This document shows, in pieces, positions 52,650-61,824 of a stretch of DNA of 64,000 nucleotides. The position numbers and the translations under genes are program-made. Below the pieces are notes generated by a model. The model saw nothing but the letters and a program-made list of their open reading frames with translations, was not told the DNA's origin and made no database searches. The stretch's first letter is position 1, and each line of letters opens with the position of its first letter. Source of the DNA: Paenochrobactrum gallinarii. GTDB taxonomy: Bacteria; Pseudomonadota; Alphaproteobacteria; Rhizobiales; Rhizobiaceae. The stretch spans positions 248,001-312,000 of the forward strand of contig NZ_JACIIU010000002.1 in assembly GCF_014205685.1 (NCBI RefSeq), given 5' to 3'.

Positions 52650-53330
52650 TTAGCGAAAATAATGTGCGGCCTGACGCAAGCGCTCGGCCATAGATTGACT
52701 GTCGTTAGAAAAGGCATCCCGCGGCTCTTCCGGTCGAAATTTTTGCGCCAATGTCGCAAAACCTTTTGCAATCACTGTGCGCGCTTCTTGTCGGCTGAGC
52801 CCCGCATCCCGCGTGAGCCAGCGTTCAAATTCTCTGATGGTGGGAAATGTGCCGGATTTCACCTGACCTATGCGCGCGTCTGGCTGCATAGGAAAGGTCA
52901 CGACAGAGATTTCCCACAAATCGGCTTCGGTAATATGGCGCACTCCGGTGCGCGCATCTTTGCGCGCCTTTACAGTACGAAAGCCCACCGACAAGCCGTC
53001 AACGGCTTTTGAGCGCATCAGCTCCAATGTTTCACGCGCCCGCGCCACACCTTTGGCAAGACGCCCTTCCACATAAAGCCCTTGCGCATCTTCACGAATG
53101 GTCGTCCAGATGCCAATTGGTTCACGCGCTTCATGCTGCCACAACATGCGGATGCCGGAAGCGTGCCGACGCTCCAGCGAGCGCGTAAATGCACCGGCAT
53201 CCATCACGTCATTGCCCAGATCCACCACACCAAACAGACTGGCATAACCGGAAAAACTGCCATCCAGCTCCACATTATCGAGCGCCAAAGCCATGCGTTT
53301 CGTTTCCAGCAGTGCATTTTTATCACTCAT
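52650..53330 (-). CDS. GTA gp4 prohead protease
   Basis: 226-residue HK97-type serine protease that cleaves the capsid delta domain. The catalytic His is in IRMLWQHEAREPIG (about residue 67) and the catalytic Ser in VDGLSVGFRTV (about 116). Overlaps the preceding small gene by 8 bp and precedes the capsid gene by 11 bp. Confidence 0.93.
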   Translation of the reverse strand: MSDKNALLETKRMALALDNVELDGSFSGYASLFGVVDLGNDVMDAGAFTRSLERRHASGIRMLWQHEAREPIGIWTTIREDAQGLYVEGRLAKGVARARETLELMRSKAVDGLSVGFRTVKARKDARTGVRHITEADLWEISVVTFPMQPDARIGQVKSGTFPTIREFERWLTRDAGLSRQEARTVIAKGFATLAQKFRPEEPRDAFSNDSQSMAERLRQAAHYFR

Positions 53331-53682
53331 GCTTATTTGCTCCGCCTGTGGGTAGGTTCAACTTCAGCCGTTCGACAAAACGACTGAAAACTCCAAGCGC
53401 CGACCAAGCGGCAAGGCTTGCAACAGCCGAGCCCATCAGCATCAGTTCTGCACGCCCCAGACTGTCCATGAGTTCAAATTTCTCAGCAATCCTGATGCCT
53501 GCCGCACTGCCAAAAACCATGCCGCAAATGAGGCCAACTGCAAAACGCATCGCCGCTTCGCGCCGCCCCTGCGGCAGCATATAGCCGAGTGAAACAGCAG
53601 ATCCCGCCACAGCACCGGCAATGCGGGCAATCCAGACGAGTGCGGTTTCAGATGTCCATACCGGATTATCAAGCGTATTCAT
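53323..53682 (-). CDS. GTA gp3.5-like membrane protein (DUF6107-like)
   Basis: 119-residue protein with three hydrophobic segments (about 15-35, 45-63, 82-103) including SLGYMLPQGRREAAMRFAVG. It occupies the gp3.5 position between portal and prohead protease and resembles the DUF6107 proteins of rhizobial GTAs. Function unknown. It overlaps gp4 by 8 bp. Confidence 0.75.
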   Translation of the reverse strand: MNTLDNPVWTSETALVWIARIAGAVAGSAVSLGYMLPQGRREAAMRFAVGLICGMVFGSAAGIRIAEKFELMDSLGRAELMLMGSAVASLAAWSALGVFSRFVERLKLNLPTGGANKHE

Positions 53683-53755
53683 TGCTCTCTCCGTGTTCTT
53701 TTTTGATGCGCATTTTCTCCGAAAACCGCATTACATTTTTCGGGATGCGCTTGTT

Positions 53756-54925
53756 TCAATAGCCAACCGCCTCACGCTTTTCATCAGCGTCCAAGAAATC
53801 CGCATCGCTGATGCGACGCCACAGTGCTTCACGCTCCGCTGACAAACCATCAACACGGTCAAGGTCAGGCTCAAACCGTAAGTCGCCGTCATAAAGCGGC
53901 TTCAGCCAACCGCTCATGGCATTGGCAGTTCTGTTAATCAGCGGCAAAACAGTAAGGCGATAAAAAGCGCGATTGGCTTCGGCATAATTGGCGTAAGTAT
54001 TATCGCCCGGAATGCCGAGCAGCATTGGCGGCACCCCAAAAGCCAGTGCAATCTCGCGGCTTGCAGCGTTTTTGGCTTCGATAAAATCCATGTCTTTGGG
54101 CGTCAGACCCATGGCCTTCCAATCAAGCCCGCCTTCTAAAAGCAATGGCCGCCCCGCCCCATTGGCGCCGGTATAGCCATCTTCCAGCTCGTCTTTCAGG
54201 CGCTGAAATTGTTCTTCGGTAAGATTGCCGCCATCTTTTGGTGCATAGACCAGCGCGCCGGAAGGGCGGGCTGAATTGTCCAGCAAAGCCTTGTTCCACG
54301 CGCCCGCCGCATTATGAATATCCAGTGCCATCAGCGCTGCTTCCAGCGGCGGAAAACCATAGTGATCGTCTAGCGGATGAAATAGTTTCAGGTGGAGGCC
54401 ACTGTTTGACTGGTCACATCCCAACGGGATCATACGCTTTACATTACCTGCACGATAAAGCAGTGCCGATGGCCAGCCATTGCCGTCACATTCTACCGTC
54501 ACCCGTTCAGGACGCAATAAATGCAGCTCATGTGTTCCATTGGGTGCTGTTATCCGCTCCAGATAAGCATTGCCGGATAGTAATAAATGCCCATAAAGGC
54601 GCTCAAAAAAGCTAGCGCCACCCTGCCCCTGCTGCGGATGTTTCATCAGCTCCAAAAGCGGATGGGTTTCATGTTCCGTCACATCTTCATAAAGCAGCCA
54701 TGGCACCGAGGCCGCGGCTTCTGCAATCATCCGCACACAACGATGAACCACCGGATTACGCATGAAACCTTCACGCGCCAGCGAGCTATAATCGCGTCCC
54801 ACCCACGAAGCTGATTGCGCCATATGCAAAGTGACAAAACCGGTTGAGTGTTTCATTTCCGCTGGGCGTTGAGGCGCAGCAGATGGAAGCGCAGCGCTTT
54901 TGCGCCACGGCCATGATAATGCCAT
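53756..54925 (-). CDS. GTA gp3 portal protein (HK97 family)
   Basis: 389-residue portal. Typical segments: VHRCVRMIAEAAASVPWLLY, GNAYLERITAPNGTHELHLL, KDMDFIEAKNAASREIALAF and GVPPMLLGIPGDNTYANYAEA. It forms the dodecameric DNA entry ring with gp2. It ends at a TGA just before the small-gene region and starts 28 bp after the terminase stop. Confidence 0.94.
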   Translation of the reverse strand: MALSWPWRKSAALPSAAPQRPAEMKHSTGFVTLHMAQSASWVGRDYSSLAREGFMRNPVVHRCVRMIAEAAASVPWLLYEDVTEHETHPLLELMKHPQQGQGGASFFERLYGHLLLSGNAYLERITAPNGTHELHLLRPERVTVECDGNGWPSALLYRAGNVKRMIPLGCDQSNSGLHLKLFHPLDDHYGFPPLEAALMALDIHNAAGAWNKALLDNSARPSGALVYAPKDGGNLTEEQFQRLKDELEDGYTGANGAGRPLLLEGGLDWKAMGLTPKDMDFIEAKNAASREIALAFGVPPMLLGIPGDNTYANYAEANRAFYRLTVLPLINRTANAMSGWLKPLYDGDLRFEPDLDRVDGLSAEREALWRRISDADFLDADEKREAVGY

Positions 54926-54952
54926 TGAGAGGCCCTCATATTTAATTGAGAA

Positions 54953-56248
54953 TTATGTATTCAACCGCCGGATGCGCGGTTTATATTCACTGCCCAGCAT
55001 CAATTCGCTAAGCGCCCAAACCATAGCATCAAGCCGGTCTGGTGAGCGCCCCGATGACAAACCATCAGGCGCAAAATCACACATTTCATCTTCCAATGCC
55101 GGAAAACGCGCTGCATGACGAACACGTCCCTGCTCATAAAGCGCAGCAATCGGTTCAGCACGCAGATATTTGCCACGTTTTGCCCTGACCGAACGTACCG
55201 GAACCGTTTTATCTGCCGCGCCAATCACGGCATTGACCATCTCGCCGCCCTGATTAACCTCGGCAATAATCGCATCCGCCTCAAACTGATGATAAAGTGC
55301 CACCGCGCGGCGTGCCCATTGATGTGGCTTAACCTGACTCAGACTGGCATCAAGCAAAACATGCCCGACACCATTTTCATCAAGACCAGCCACCACAATG
55401 CCGCAAGCATCAGAATTTTTATTCGATGTTGCAGGCGGATCAAGCGCCACGACAATGCGTGTGAGTTCCGGCGTATCTGCGAAAATCAACTTTTCAATCA
55501 TATCGCGCGACCATAATGCATCGGCGCGCTCTTCAATCATTTCACCGTCCAGTTCCTGACGGCCAAGTCGCGTATTGCCATAACGCTCTTCAATTGATGC
55601 CATAAAAGCACTGGCCAGATGCGCCGCATTTTCACTGGTTTTCATCCGTGTAACTGGGATGTTTTTATCATCCAGCAAATGCCGCAAAAGTGGCACAGCG
55701 CGTGGTGTTGTAGTGATGATCTGGCGCGGATTATCGCCAAGCCTTAGGCCAAATTGCAACATGTCCCATGTTTCCTGAGCATGTTTCCATTTTGCCAATT
55801 CATCACACCAGGCCGCATCAAATTGCGGCCCGCGCAAACTGTCCGGATCTTCTGATGAAAACAAAGAAGCGACCGCCCCGTTCTGCCAGACCAACCGGCG
55901 GCGCGTTGCTTCATAACGCGGACGCTCCAGCCGGGAGACGGATAAAATGCCCGAAGGCCCGTCAATCATCACTTCGCGAATATCACCAAGAGTTTCGCCG
56001 ACCAGCGCAATATGGCCGCTGGCTCTTTTTGTAAATGGCGCTAGCCCAAGCGCCATACCCGACACCCACTCCGCACCTGCACGGGTTTTTCCCGAACCGC
56101 GCCCGCCCAAAATCAGCCAGCTACGCCAATTGCCAGACGGTGGTAATTGCGCATCACGCGCCTGAAACAACCACTCCCTGCTCAATGCTATTTTCTGCTG
56201 CACACTCAGTCCGGCGACGCAGGATTTCTGCCGCCCTTTCCCCTGCAA
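54953..56248 (-). CDS. GTA gp2 terminase large subunit
   Basis: 431-residue packaging motor. Walker A in LILGGRGSGKTRAGAEW (about 47-63), Walker B-like FDAAWCDELAKWKH, and nuclease Asp residues in VVALDPPATSNKNSDACG and RSPDRLDAMVWALS. The start chosen here overlaps gp1 by 95 bp; GTG and TTG codons 16-27 residues downstream are possible alternatives, one preceded by AGGGAG. Packs headfuls of host DNA in GTAs. Confidence 0.93.
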   Translation of the reverse strand: MQGKGRQKSCVAGLSVQQKIALSREWLFQARDAQLPPSGNWRSWLILGGRGSGKTRAGAEWVSGMALGLAPFTKRASGHIALVGETLGDIREVMIDGPSGILSVSRLERPRYEATRRRLVWQNGAVASLFSSEDPDSLRGPQFDAAWCDELAKWKHAQETWDMLQFGLRLGDNPRQIITTTPRAVPLLRHLLDDKNIPVTRMKTSENAAHLASAFMASIEERYGNTRLGRQELDGEMIEERADALWSRDMIEKLIFADTPELTRIVVALDPPATSNKNSDACGIVVAGLDENGVGHVLLDASLSQVKPHQWARRAVALYHQFEADAIIAEVNQGGEMVNAVIGAADKTVPVRSVRAKRGKYLRAEPIAALYEQGRVRHAARFPALEDEMCDFAPDGLSSGRSPDRLDAMVWALSELMLGSEYKPRIRRLNT

Positions 56249-56672
56249 GTTCGTTTATTCTCCTGTCAATTTTTTCCAAAGCCGCGCCAATATCGATCAA
56301 ATCGTCTTGCGGCGCATTGCCGGTTTCGGGTTCTGCCGCCCCCTCCCGCATGAGCTCCACTACCGTTTTCACGGTTCGTGCCAATGCGGTGAGTGCATCA
56401 GCCGAAGATTTATCCGGCAAACCACTATCATTAGCCAGTCGCGCAAGCTCTGTTTGCAGTTTCACCATAATACCCGCGGCCTCACCATAAAGGCCAAACG
56501 GATTTTCAATATGGGAACAATCCAGGCCCAGCTTTAAAAGCCGTTTGCGATAGATGTTTTCTGTTATGCCTAAAACTGCGGCTATCTCTGCCGCCGCAAT
56601 ATGATAACGCTGCTGCATACGCCAAGCCGCACGTAATTTTGCTGCAGATTTATTTTCAGAGCTTTCTTTCAC
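56154..56672 (-). CDS. GTA gp1 terminase small subunit-like protein
   Basis: 172-residue protein with an N-terminal helix-turn-helix region (MQQRYHIAAAEIAAVLGITEN, YRKRLLKLGLDC) and long helices after it, as in the small terminase subunits of rhizobial GTAs. Start is GTG; the one at 56672 is preferred over a GTG six codons upstream because GGAGA lies 7-8 bp before it. Its 3' end overlaps the terminase large-subunit gene. Confidence 0.78.
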   Translation of the reverse strand: MKESSENKSAAKLRAAWRMQQRYHIAAAEIAAVLGITENIYRKRLLKLGLDCSHIENPFGLYGEAAGIMVKLQTELARLANDSGLPDKSSADALTALARTVKTVVELMREGAAEPETGNAPQDDLIDIGAALEKIDRRINELAGERAAEILRRRTECAAENSIEQGVVVSGA

Positions 56673-56690
56673 TGAAAATGTCTCCGTCAC

Positions 56691-57030
56691 AGCTATGTAA
56701 AAATAACCTTATCAGCTCAGCCGGTAAGGCTCATTCTATCATCATGATTTATGGATTAAGTTTCCGGTACCTCAACCCTTGATGCGCCCAAACATTGTGT
56801 TTTGACGCAATTACCGGACTATAACTAAAACCTACAGGAGAAGTGTGACACCGTCAAGGACTTTTTTCCTAATTTGGATTATTTTCTTAAAAAGGCGCTA
56901 AGCTTCTGGTTACCTTAATTGGGAATTTCTCTTTAAACACCGCCGAAACGGGCAAAACTTTGCTATAGTCAAGCTGTTATAAAGCGCAAGTTAGACGCAA
57001 ACGACTGGATTCAAAAACAAAAGCGCCGTG
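56691..57030. other. Promoter region between the GTA and the PBP gene
   Basis: 340 bp with divergent promoters for the GTA cluster (minus) and the penicillin-binding protein (plus). AGGAGAAGTGTG at about 56835-56848 looks like a ribosome-binding site before GTG, but it opens only an 18-codon frame ending in KRR, perhaps a leader. No other gene or repeat seen. Confidence 0.45.
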
Positions 57031-59187
57031 ATGCAGAATATAAACGAGCCGGAAAATCATCATTCAAAACCGCGCCGAAAGTTTCGGGTATCGCGGTTGA
57101 TTGGATTCGATGCATGGCTCGATAGTAGTTTTTATAATTTACGATACTTTTTAAGTGAATCATGGGAAAATATTACTATTTTCTTTCGCCGCTTTCGTGT
57201 TCGTGGATTTCGCCGTTTTCTGATCGAAATATTCAGTGAATGTGCAACATGGGGTACAGTCGGGGCGGTTATAATGCTGGCACTTGCCCTGCCAGCCTTT
57301 GAAGAAACCAAGAAAGACTGGCGCGCGCAGGATAATTATGCCGTGACATTCCTTGATCGCAACGGCAATGAAATCGGCCAACGTGGCATTTTGCATCGTG
57401 AAGCCGTGCCAATTGATGAATTGCCCGATCACGTGATGAAAGCTGTTCTTGGCACCGAAGACCGACGTTTTTTTGAGCATTTCGGCATTGATCTGTGGGG
57501 CTTGTCACGCGCTCTTAGCCAAAACGTGCAGGCCAACGGTGTTGTGCAAGGCGGCTCAACCATTACTCAGCAATTAGCCAAAAACCTGTTTTTGACCAAT
57601 GAGCGAACGATCGAGCGCAAAATCAACGAAGCATTTCTGGCTCTTTGGCTCGAAGCCAACTTAAGCAAAAAGGAAATTTTGCAGCTTTATCTTGATCGCG
57701 CCTATATGGGTGGCGGCACATTTGGCATTGCCGCTGCATCTGAATTTTACTTCGGCAAAAACATCAAAGATGTCAATCTTGCTGAGGCAGCCATGCTTGC
57801 CGGACTTTTTAAAGCACCTGCCAAATTCGCCCCTCATGTCAATTTACCTGCTGCGCGTGCACGCGCCAGTGTGGTTTTATCCAACATGATTGATAGCGGC
57901 ATGATGAGCGAAGGCCAGATTATGGCTGCCAAACGCAATCCGGCCAGCGTTATTGACCGTGCCAAAAGCGAAAGCCCTGATTATTTTCTCGACTGGGCTT
58001 TTGATGAGGTCAAGCGCGTTACCCAAAACATGCCACAGCATTCATTGATTGTACGCACCACACTGGATCGGGGCATCCAAAATGCTGCTGAAGAAGCAAT
58101 CGAGTTTCATTTGCGACAATTTGGGGCTGATTATAAAGTTACTGAAGCTGCAACCGTTGTGCTAGACAATGATGGCGGTGTGCGGGCGATTGTTGGTGGA
58201 AGGGACTATGGTGAAAGCCAGTTTAACCGCGCCACTTCTGCCTCGCGTCAAACCGGCTCATCCTTCAAGCCTTATGTCTTCGCGGCGGCAATGGAAAAAG
58301 GCATGACACCGGAAACCATTGTTTCCGATGCTCCGGTTGCCTGGGGTAACTGGGCACCGCGCAATTATGGCCGCAGTTTTTCTGGTCGTGTCAACCTCAC
58401 CACCGCATTGGTCAAATCGCTCAACAGTGTGCCCGTACGCCTTGCCAAAGACCATCTGACCACGGCTCCGATTGTCGCTCTTGTCAAAGCCATCGGCGTG
58501 CAATCCCCTGTATCATCCCATAAAACCATGGTGCTCGGTACCTCCGGCATGACGGTAATGGAACAAGCGATGGGCTTTAATGTTTTCGCCAATGGCGGCA
58601 TGGCTGGCACTCAACATGGTTTCACGCAAATCACCACCACGGACGGGCGCATTATCTGGGACATCAACCGTGACGGAGAAAAACCACATCGGGTGCTTTC
58701 TGAAAAAGCCGCCGTCGATATGAACTCAATGCTGGTGCAAGTGCCTGAATGGGGAACAGCGCGTCGTGCCAGCTTAGCCATGACCCGTGTTGCGGGCAAA
58801 ACCGGCACCACCCAAAGCTATCGCGATGCGTGGTTTGTTGGTTATACCGGCAATTTCACAGCAGCAGTTTGGTTTGGGAATGATAATTTCAGCCCGATGA
58901 ACAATCTGACAGGCGGCATTCTGCCTGCCATGACATGGCAGCGTATGATGAATTATGCGCACCAGAATATTGAGCTGAAACCAATTTTCGGCATTAAAAA
59001 CCCGTTTCCGGCCAAGCCTAAAAATGCCCCTGATGCACAAATTTCCTCGCATGAAGACAGCCAGGTTCAGCGCCCTACATTGCTGACGCCACAAATGACC
59101 AGGTTCTTGCAAAAACTTCATGATGATTTTCTTAATGCGCCTGCTTTGCCTGATGGCAGCGCACCTAAAAAACTAAGCCTCTTATAA
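57031..59187 (+). CDS. Class A penicillin-binding protein (1A family)
   Basis: 718-residue bifunctional peptidoglycan synthase. A basic cytoplasmic part of about 65 residues and one membrane helix (about 74-90, VGAVIMLALALPAF) are followed by the GT51 glycosyltransferase domain (about 110-300: VLGTEDRRFFEHFGIDLWGL, GGSTITQQLAKNLFL) and the transpeptidase domain (about 350-650: SSFK in ASRQTGSSFKPYV, SLNS, KTGTT). All catalytic motifs are present. ATG at 57031 follows an in-frame GTG one codon earlier. Followed 12 bp later by the DUF1214 gene. Confidence 0.93.
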   Translation: MQNINEPENHHSKPRRKFRVSRLIGFDAWLDSSFYNLRYFLSESWENITIFFRRFRVRGFRRFLIEIFSECATWGTVGAVIMLALALPAFEETKKDWRAQDNYAVTFLDRNGNEIGQRGILHREAVPIDELPDHVMKAVLGTEDRRFFEHFGIDLWGLSRALSQNVQANGVVQGGSTITQQLAKNLFLTNERTIERKINEAFLALWLEANLSKKEILQLYLDRAYMGGGTFGIAAASEFYFGKNIKDVNLAEAAMLAGLFKAPAKFAPHVNLPAARARASVVLSNMIDSGMMSEGQIMAAKRNPASVIDRAKSESPDYFLDWAFDEVKRVTQNMPQHSLIVRTTLDRGIQNAAEEAIEFHLRQFGADYKVTEAATVVLDNDGGVRAIVGGRDYGESQFNRATSASRQTGSSFKPYVFAAAMEKGMTPETIVSDAPVAWGNWAPRNYGRSFSGRVNLTTALVKSLNSVPVRLAKDHLTTAPIVALVKAIGVQSPVSSHKTMVLGTSGMTVMEQAMGFNVFANGGMAGTQHGFTQITTTDGRIIWDINRDGEKPHRVLSEKAAVDMNSMLVQVPEWGTARRASLAMTRVAGKTGTTQSYRDAWFVGYTGNFTAAVWFGNDNFSPMNNLTGGILPAMTWQRMMNYAHQNIELKPIFGIKNPFPAKPKNAPDAQISSHEDSQVQRPTLLTPQMTRFLQKLHDDFLNAPALPDGSAPKKLSLL

Positions 59188-59199
59188 AGGGATCACCTG

Positions 59200-59799
59200 A
59201 TGAGGCTGATGTTACACAATCTCTTATTTATTCTGCTCGCACTCATCGTCGCGCTGGGTGGTGGCATATGGTCAGCCCGCTGGGCGCTGGATCATTTTGG
59301 CGGTTTCAGTGAACTGGCAACCGGTGAATGGATATCTTACCCCCTCGCCGGCAGCCCGCAAGCCGACCCTTATGCAAAAGCGCGTTCAGCACGCCTGGGC
59401 AATTTATCCTTAGGCGCAGCCGAAGGTTTGATTTTTTATGCCCGCACCAGCAGTGACGGCAAGGCGCTGGAGCGCGGTTGCACATATCTCATGTCAGGCA
59501 CCAGCCCCAATGCACGGTTTTGGACGCTTTTTGCTACCGATAATAACGGCAAACTTTTATCCAATAATAAAGACCTGCCAACATCGCTGCTTTCCAGCAA
59601 TGTCGTGCAACAAAATGCTGGGCATTTTGACATTACCATCAGCCCGCAAGCCCATGGCAATAATTGGCTGAGTATCAATGGTCGCGGTCAGTTCACCCTT
59701 GTGATGACACTTTATGATACGCCCGTTGCCAGCTCTGCAAGCTTTAGCGAAATTCCCATGCCGCGCATTACCGCCCTTCGTGACGGAGGAAAATGCTGA
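59200..59799 (+). CDS. DUF1214 family membrane-anchored protein
   Basis: 199-residue protein with one N-terminal membrane helix (about 5-28) and an exported DUF1214 part: RSARLGNLSLGAAEGLIFYA, TSPNARFWTLFATDNNGKLL and WLSINGRGQFTLVMTLYDTP. The family is usually found with DUF1254 proteins, as here (overlap of 7 bp). Function unknown; probably envelope. Confidence 0.88.
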   Translation: MRLMLHNLLFILLALIVALGGGIWSARWALDHFGGFSELATGEWISYPLAGSPQADPYAKARSARLGNLSLGAAEGLIFYARTSSDGKALERGCTYLMSGTSPNARFWTLFATDNNGKLLSNNKDLPTSLLSSNVVQQNAGHFDITISPQAHGNNWLSINGRGQFTLVMTLYDTPVASSASFSEIPMPRITALRDGGKC

Positions 59800-60335
59800 T
59801 GCTTCGCTTATTATATGCTTGTCTTTTGGGCTTAATTGGTGCCGCGATAATCCATATTCTGATTGTACTCTTAGTGCCGACCTATTCAGATCAAAATGCA
59901 TGGTCGCAAATCAGCAAGCTTGGCGAACCGCATCAGTTTCATGATCTGGCCAACAGACAAAATCTGACAGCCTCATCTGATCCTTATTTTATTGAAGCGG
60001 TCTGCCGTTTTGAGCTCGATGAGCAGGCGGTGCATATACATGCTGAAGGCCTGCTGCCCTTCTGGTCGGTGTCAATTTATAATCGACAGGGTGACAATCT
60101 GTTGAATTTTAACGATACGATTGCTGCTGATGGTGATCTTGATCTTATCATTTCACCGCTGTCGCTTGGCCCTGCCCTCAAAGCAAGCTTGGCCGAGGCG
60201 CAATCCCATTCTGTTTTGGTAGAACAAGATATCAACGAAGGCATGATCACGTTACGCGCTTTGGTGCCCGATGCAAGCTGGCAGGAGCTTGGCAAGCAAA
60301 TGCTGAGTGGTGCTAAATGCAGGCCTCTCATCTGA
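59793..60335 (+). CDS. DUF1254 family membrane protein
   Basis: 180-residue partner of the DUF1214 protein. N-terminal membrane helix (about 6-28) and a periplasmic domain with VYNRQGDNLLNFND-like SIYNRQGDNLLNFNDT and SHSVLVEQDINEGMITLRAL. Starts inside the end of the DUF1214 gene (7-bp overlap), so the two are coupled. Confidence 0.86.
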   Translation: MLMLRLLYACLLGLIGAAIIHILIVLLVPTYSDQNAWSQISKLGEPHQFHDLANRQNLTASSDPYFIEAVCRFELDEQAVHIHAEGLLPFWSVSIYNRQGDNLLNFNDTIAADGDLDLIISPLSLGPALKASLAEAQSHSVLVEQDINEGMITLRALVPDASWQELGKQMLSGAKCRPLI

Positions 60336-60451
60336 TCAGCCATATATTTTTTAACACGGTTAATAAGTTGCTAAGGCTTGTTAGCTAGATTGAAGCGGAC
60401 TGCATCTTTGTATGTGCGGTTTCAGTTCAGTGTAGCATCGGAGTAACAAGC

Positions 60452-61432
60452 GTGACCCGTGACCAGTTTCGCGCCTTAGAGGGGTTCTCAATCAATCGAA
60501 ACCCTGCCGACAGCAAAGCAGATGATCTGCTGAGTGCTGCCATCTCCGGTTATGCTTCGATCACACGTCCCGGCCGTCAGGATTTATTACAGCTTGAAGA
60601 TCTGGCAATGCCGCTGATTGATTATGCCAGCGCGAAAGGCAAACGGGATGCAGCAATGCGACTGGTGCAAATGTATGAAGCACCACACAGTCTCGTCTTC
60701 AAACTGGCACATGAACCAACCAATATTTCCGCACCGCTTTTGCTGCGCTCTGATGCTCTGTCGACCAGTGATTTATTGTATCTGATTGAAGCCAGAGGAT
60801 TGGCGCATGCACGCATTATCGCCCGCCGCCGACCTCAAGATGCTCTGCTCACCGGCTTGTTGCAAAGCTTTGCCGATCCGGAGATTGACCGCATCCTTGC
60901 GCAAGAAATTGACTTAGATGCGCCGCACAGCCTTGATGCATCTAGCGTCAAAGTGCCGGAAAAAACCAATTCGCAAAAGCTGACGCAAATTCACCAGCAG
61001 CTCAACTTGATGATGCGTGATGCCAATACTGAGTTGGAAAAAGCACCAGTACGCCATCTGCCGCCCGTATCGTCTTATCAAGTGCCGGAAAACCATCTGA
61101 TCGACAGTGCATTGCTGATTAATCCGGACTTTTTCCGTGTCGCCCTTGCTGACGCATTAGGTGTTAGTCTGGAACGGGCAAAACATATCATCGGTGAATG
61201 GCCAAGTTCACAATTACCGATTGCGCTTAAAGCGCTAAACTTAACAGCACAAGATTGCTATCTGATCTTAACTGCCGTTCTTGGCACCATTCATGGTGAT
61301 CGTGATAGTTTGCGCGATTTTGTGCATATTTATCGCTCAATCGATCCTGAAACGGCACAACAGATTGTCCAGCGATGGCAGGCTGCCGATGTGGTGGTTG
61401 AACATGATACGCAGACAAAAACCGCGATTTAA
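60452..61432 (+). CDS. DUF2336 domain-containing protein
   Basis: 326-residue mostly helical soluble protein. DUF2336 features: RQDLLQLEDLAMPLIDYAS, VFKLAHEPTNISAPLLLRS and ILAQEIDLDAPHS; the C-terminal part continues with helical repeats (ALAVSLERAKHII-like ADALGVSLERAKHII). GTG start with GGAG upstream. Function unknown; related alphaproteobacterial proteins have been tied to signalling and surface traits. Confidence 0.82.
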   Translation: MTRDQFRALEGFSINRNPADSKADDLLSAAISGYASITRPGRQDLLQLEDLAMPLIDYASAKGKRDAAMRLVQMYEAPHSLVFKLAHEPTNISAPLLLRSDALSTSDLLYLIEARGLAHARIIARRRPQDALLTGLLQSFADPEIDRILAQEIDLDAPHSLDASSVKVPEKTNSQKLTQIHQQLNLMMRDANTELEKAPVRHLPPVSSYQVPENHLIDSALLINPDFFRVALADALGVSLERAKHIIGEWPSSQLPIALKALNLTAQDCYLILTAVLGTIHGDRDSLRDFVHIYRSIDPETAQQIVQRWQAADVVVEHDTQTKTAI

Positions 61433-61443
61433 GCAGTCACTTT

Positions 61444-61812
61444 TCAGGCATAAGGATCTGGCACAATAGAGATATAAGGTGCCAGATCAGCAATATCTTC
61501 GATCTCTAAAATCCATAAATCGCTGTCGAATTTCTTCTCAGCATTCAGCCGCTTCTCACAGGCTTCACTATCAGCATTTGATAATGACAATATAAAACTG
61601 CGCTCGTCCGGCTTGCGCTCATCATAAGCTGATTGCGGGGCTGGCGTATATAGCTCCCATGTTTCTTCATGAAAATTTTGTGACGCCAGCCGCTTTTTGA
61701 TGAAAATTGCTCCTGCCTCGCCCGAGCCACGCTCAGCCAAATAAGCAAAGCCATTATCGCCACGAATACGACGTATCAGGGCTGCAACCCAAAACTCAGA
61801 TGTAAGGCGCAT
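61444..61812 (-). CDS. DUF1491 family protein
   Basis: 122-residue soluble protein of the DUF1491 family: MRLTSEFWVAALIRRIRGDN, GSGEAGAIFIKKRL and DSDLWILEIEDIADLAPYIS. Convergent with the DUF2336 gene (11-bp gap) and 12 bp downstream of the peptidoglycan-binding gene, with which it may be co-transcribed. Function unknown. Confidence 0.85.
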   Translation of the reverse strand: MRLTSEFWVAALIRRIRGDNGFAYLAERGSGEAGAIFIKKRLASQNFHEETWELYTPAPQSAYDERKPDERSFILSLSNADSEACEKRLNAEKKFDSDLWILEIEDIADLAPYISIVPDPYA

Positions 61813-61824
61813 GGACAGGCTCCG

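Larger units (their letters stand above)
42025..56690 (-). mobile_element. RcGTA-like gene transfer agent structural cluster
   Basis: About 14.7 kb of minus-strand genes in the exact order of the Rhodobacter-type gene transfer agent: small and large terminase, portal, a small gp3.5-like gene, prohead protease, HK97 capsid, head-tail connector, adaptor, tail terminator, tail tube, two tail chaperone genes, tape measure, distal tail and hub proteins, NlpC/P60 peptidase and the gp15 megatron. Most junctions are ATGA or similar overlaps. There is no integrase, repressor, replication gene or attachment site, as expected for a GTA and not for a prophage. Regulators and lysis genes must lie elsewhere. 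gp15 is split. Confidence 0.92.

Noticed and set aside
53683..53755. 20- to 26-codon frames between portal and gp3.5-like gene
   Set aside because: One overlaps the portal stop as TTGA and another starts with ATG, but neither has a good ribosome-binding site; too short to support.
42025..56690. Integrated prophage
   Set aside because: No integrase, repressor, replication genes or flanking direct repeats were seen, and the gene order is that of a Rhodobacter-type GTA.
56835..56900. 18-codon frame after AGGAGAAGTGTG upstream of the PBP gene
   Set aside because: Spacing between AGGAG and GTG is short and the frame ends quickly; a leader peptide cannot be supported from sequence alone.
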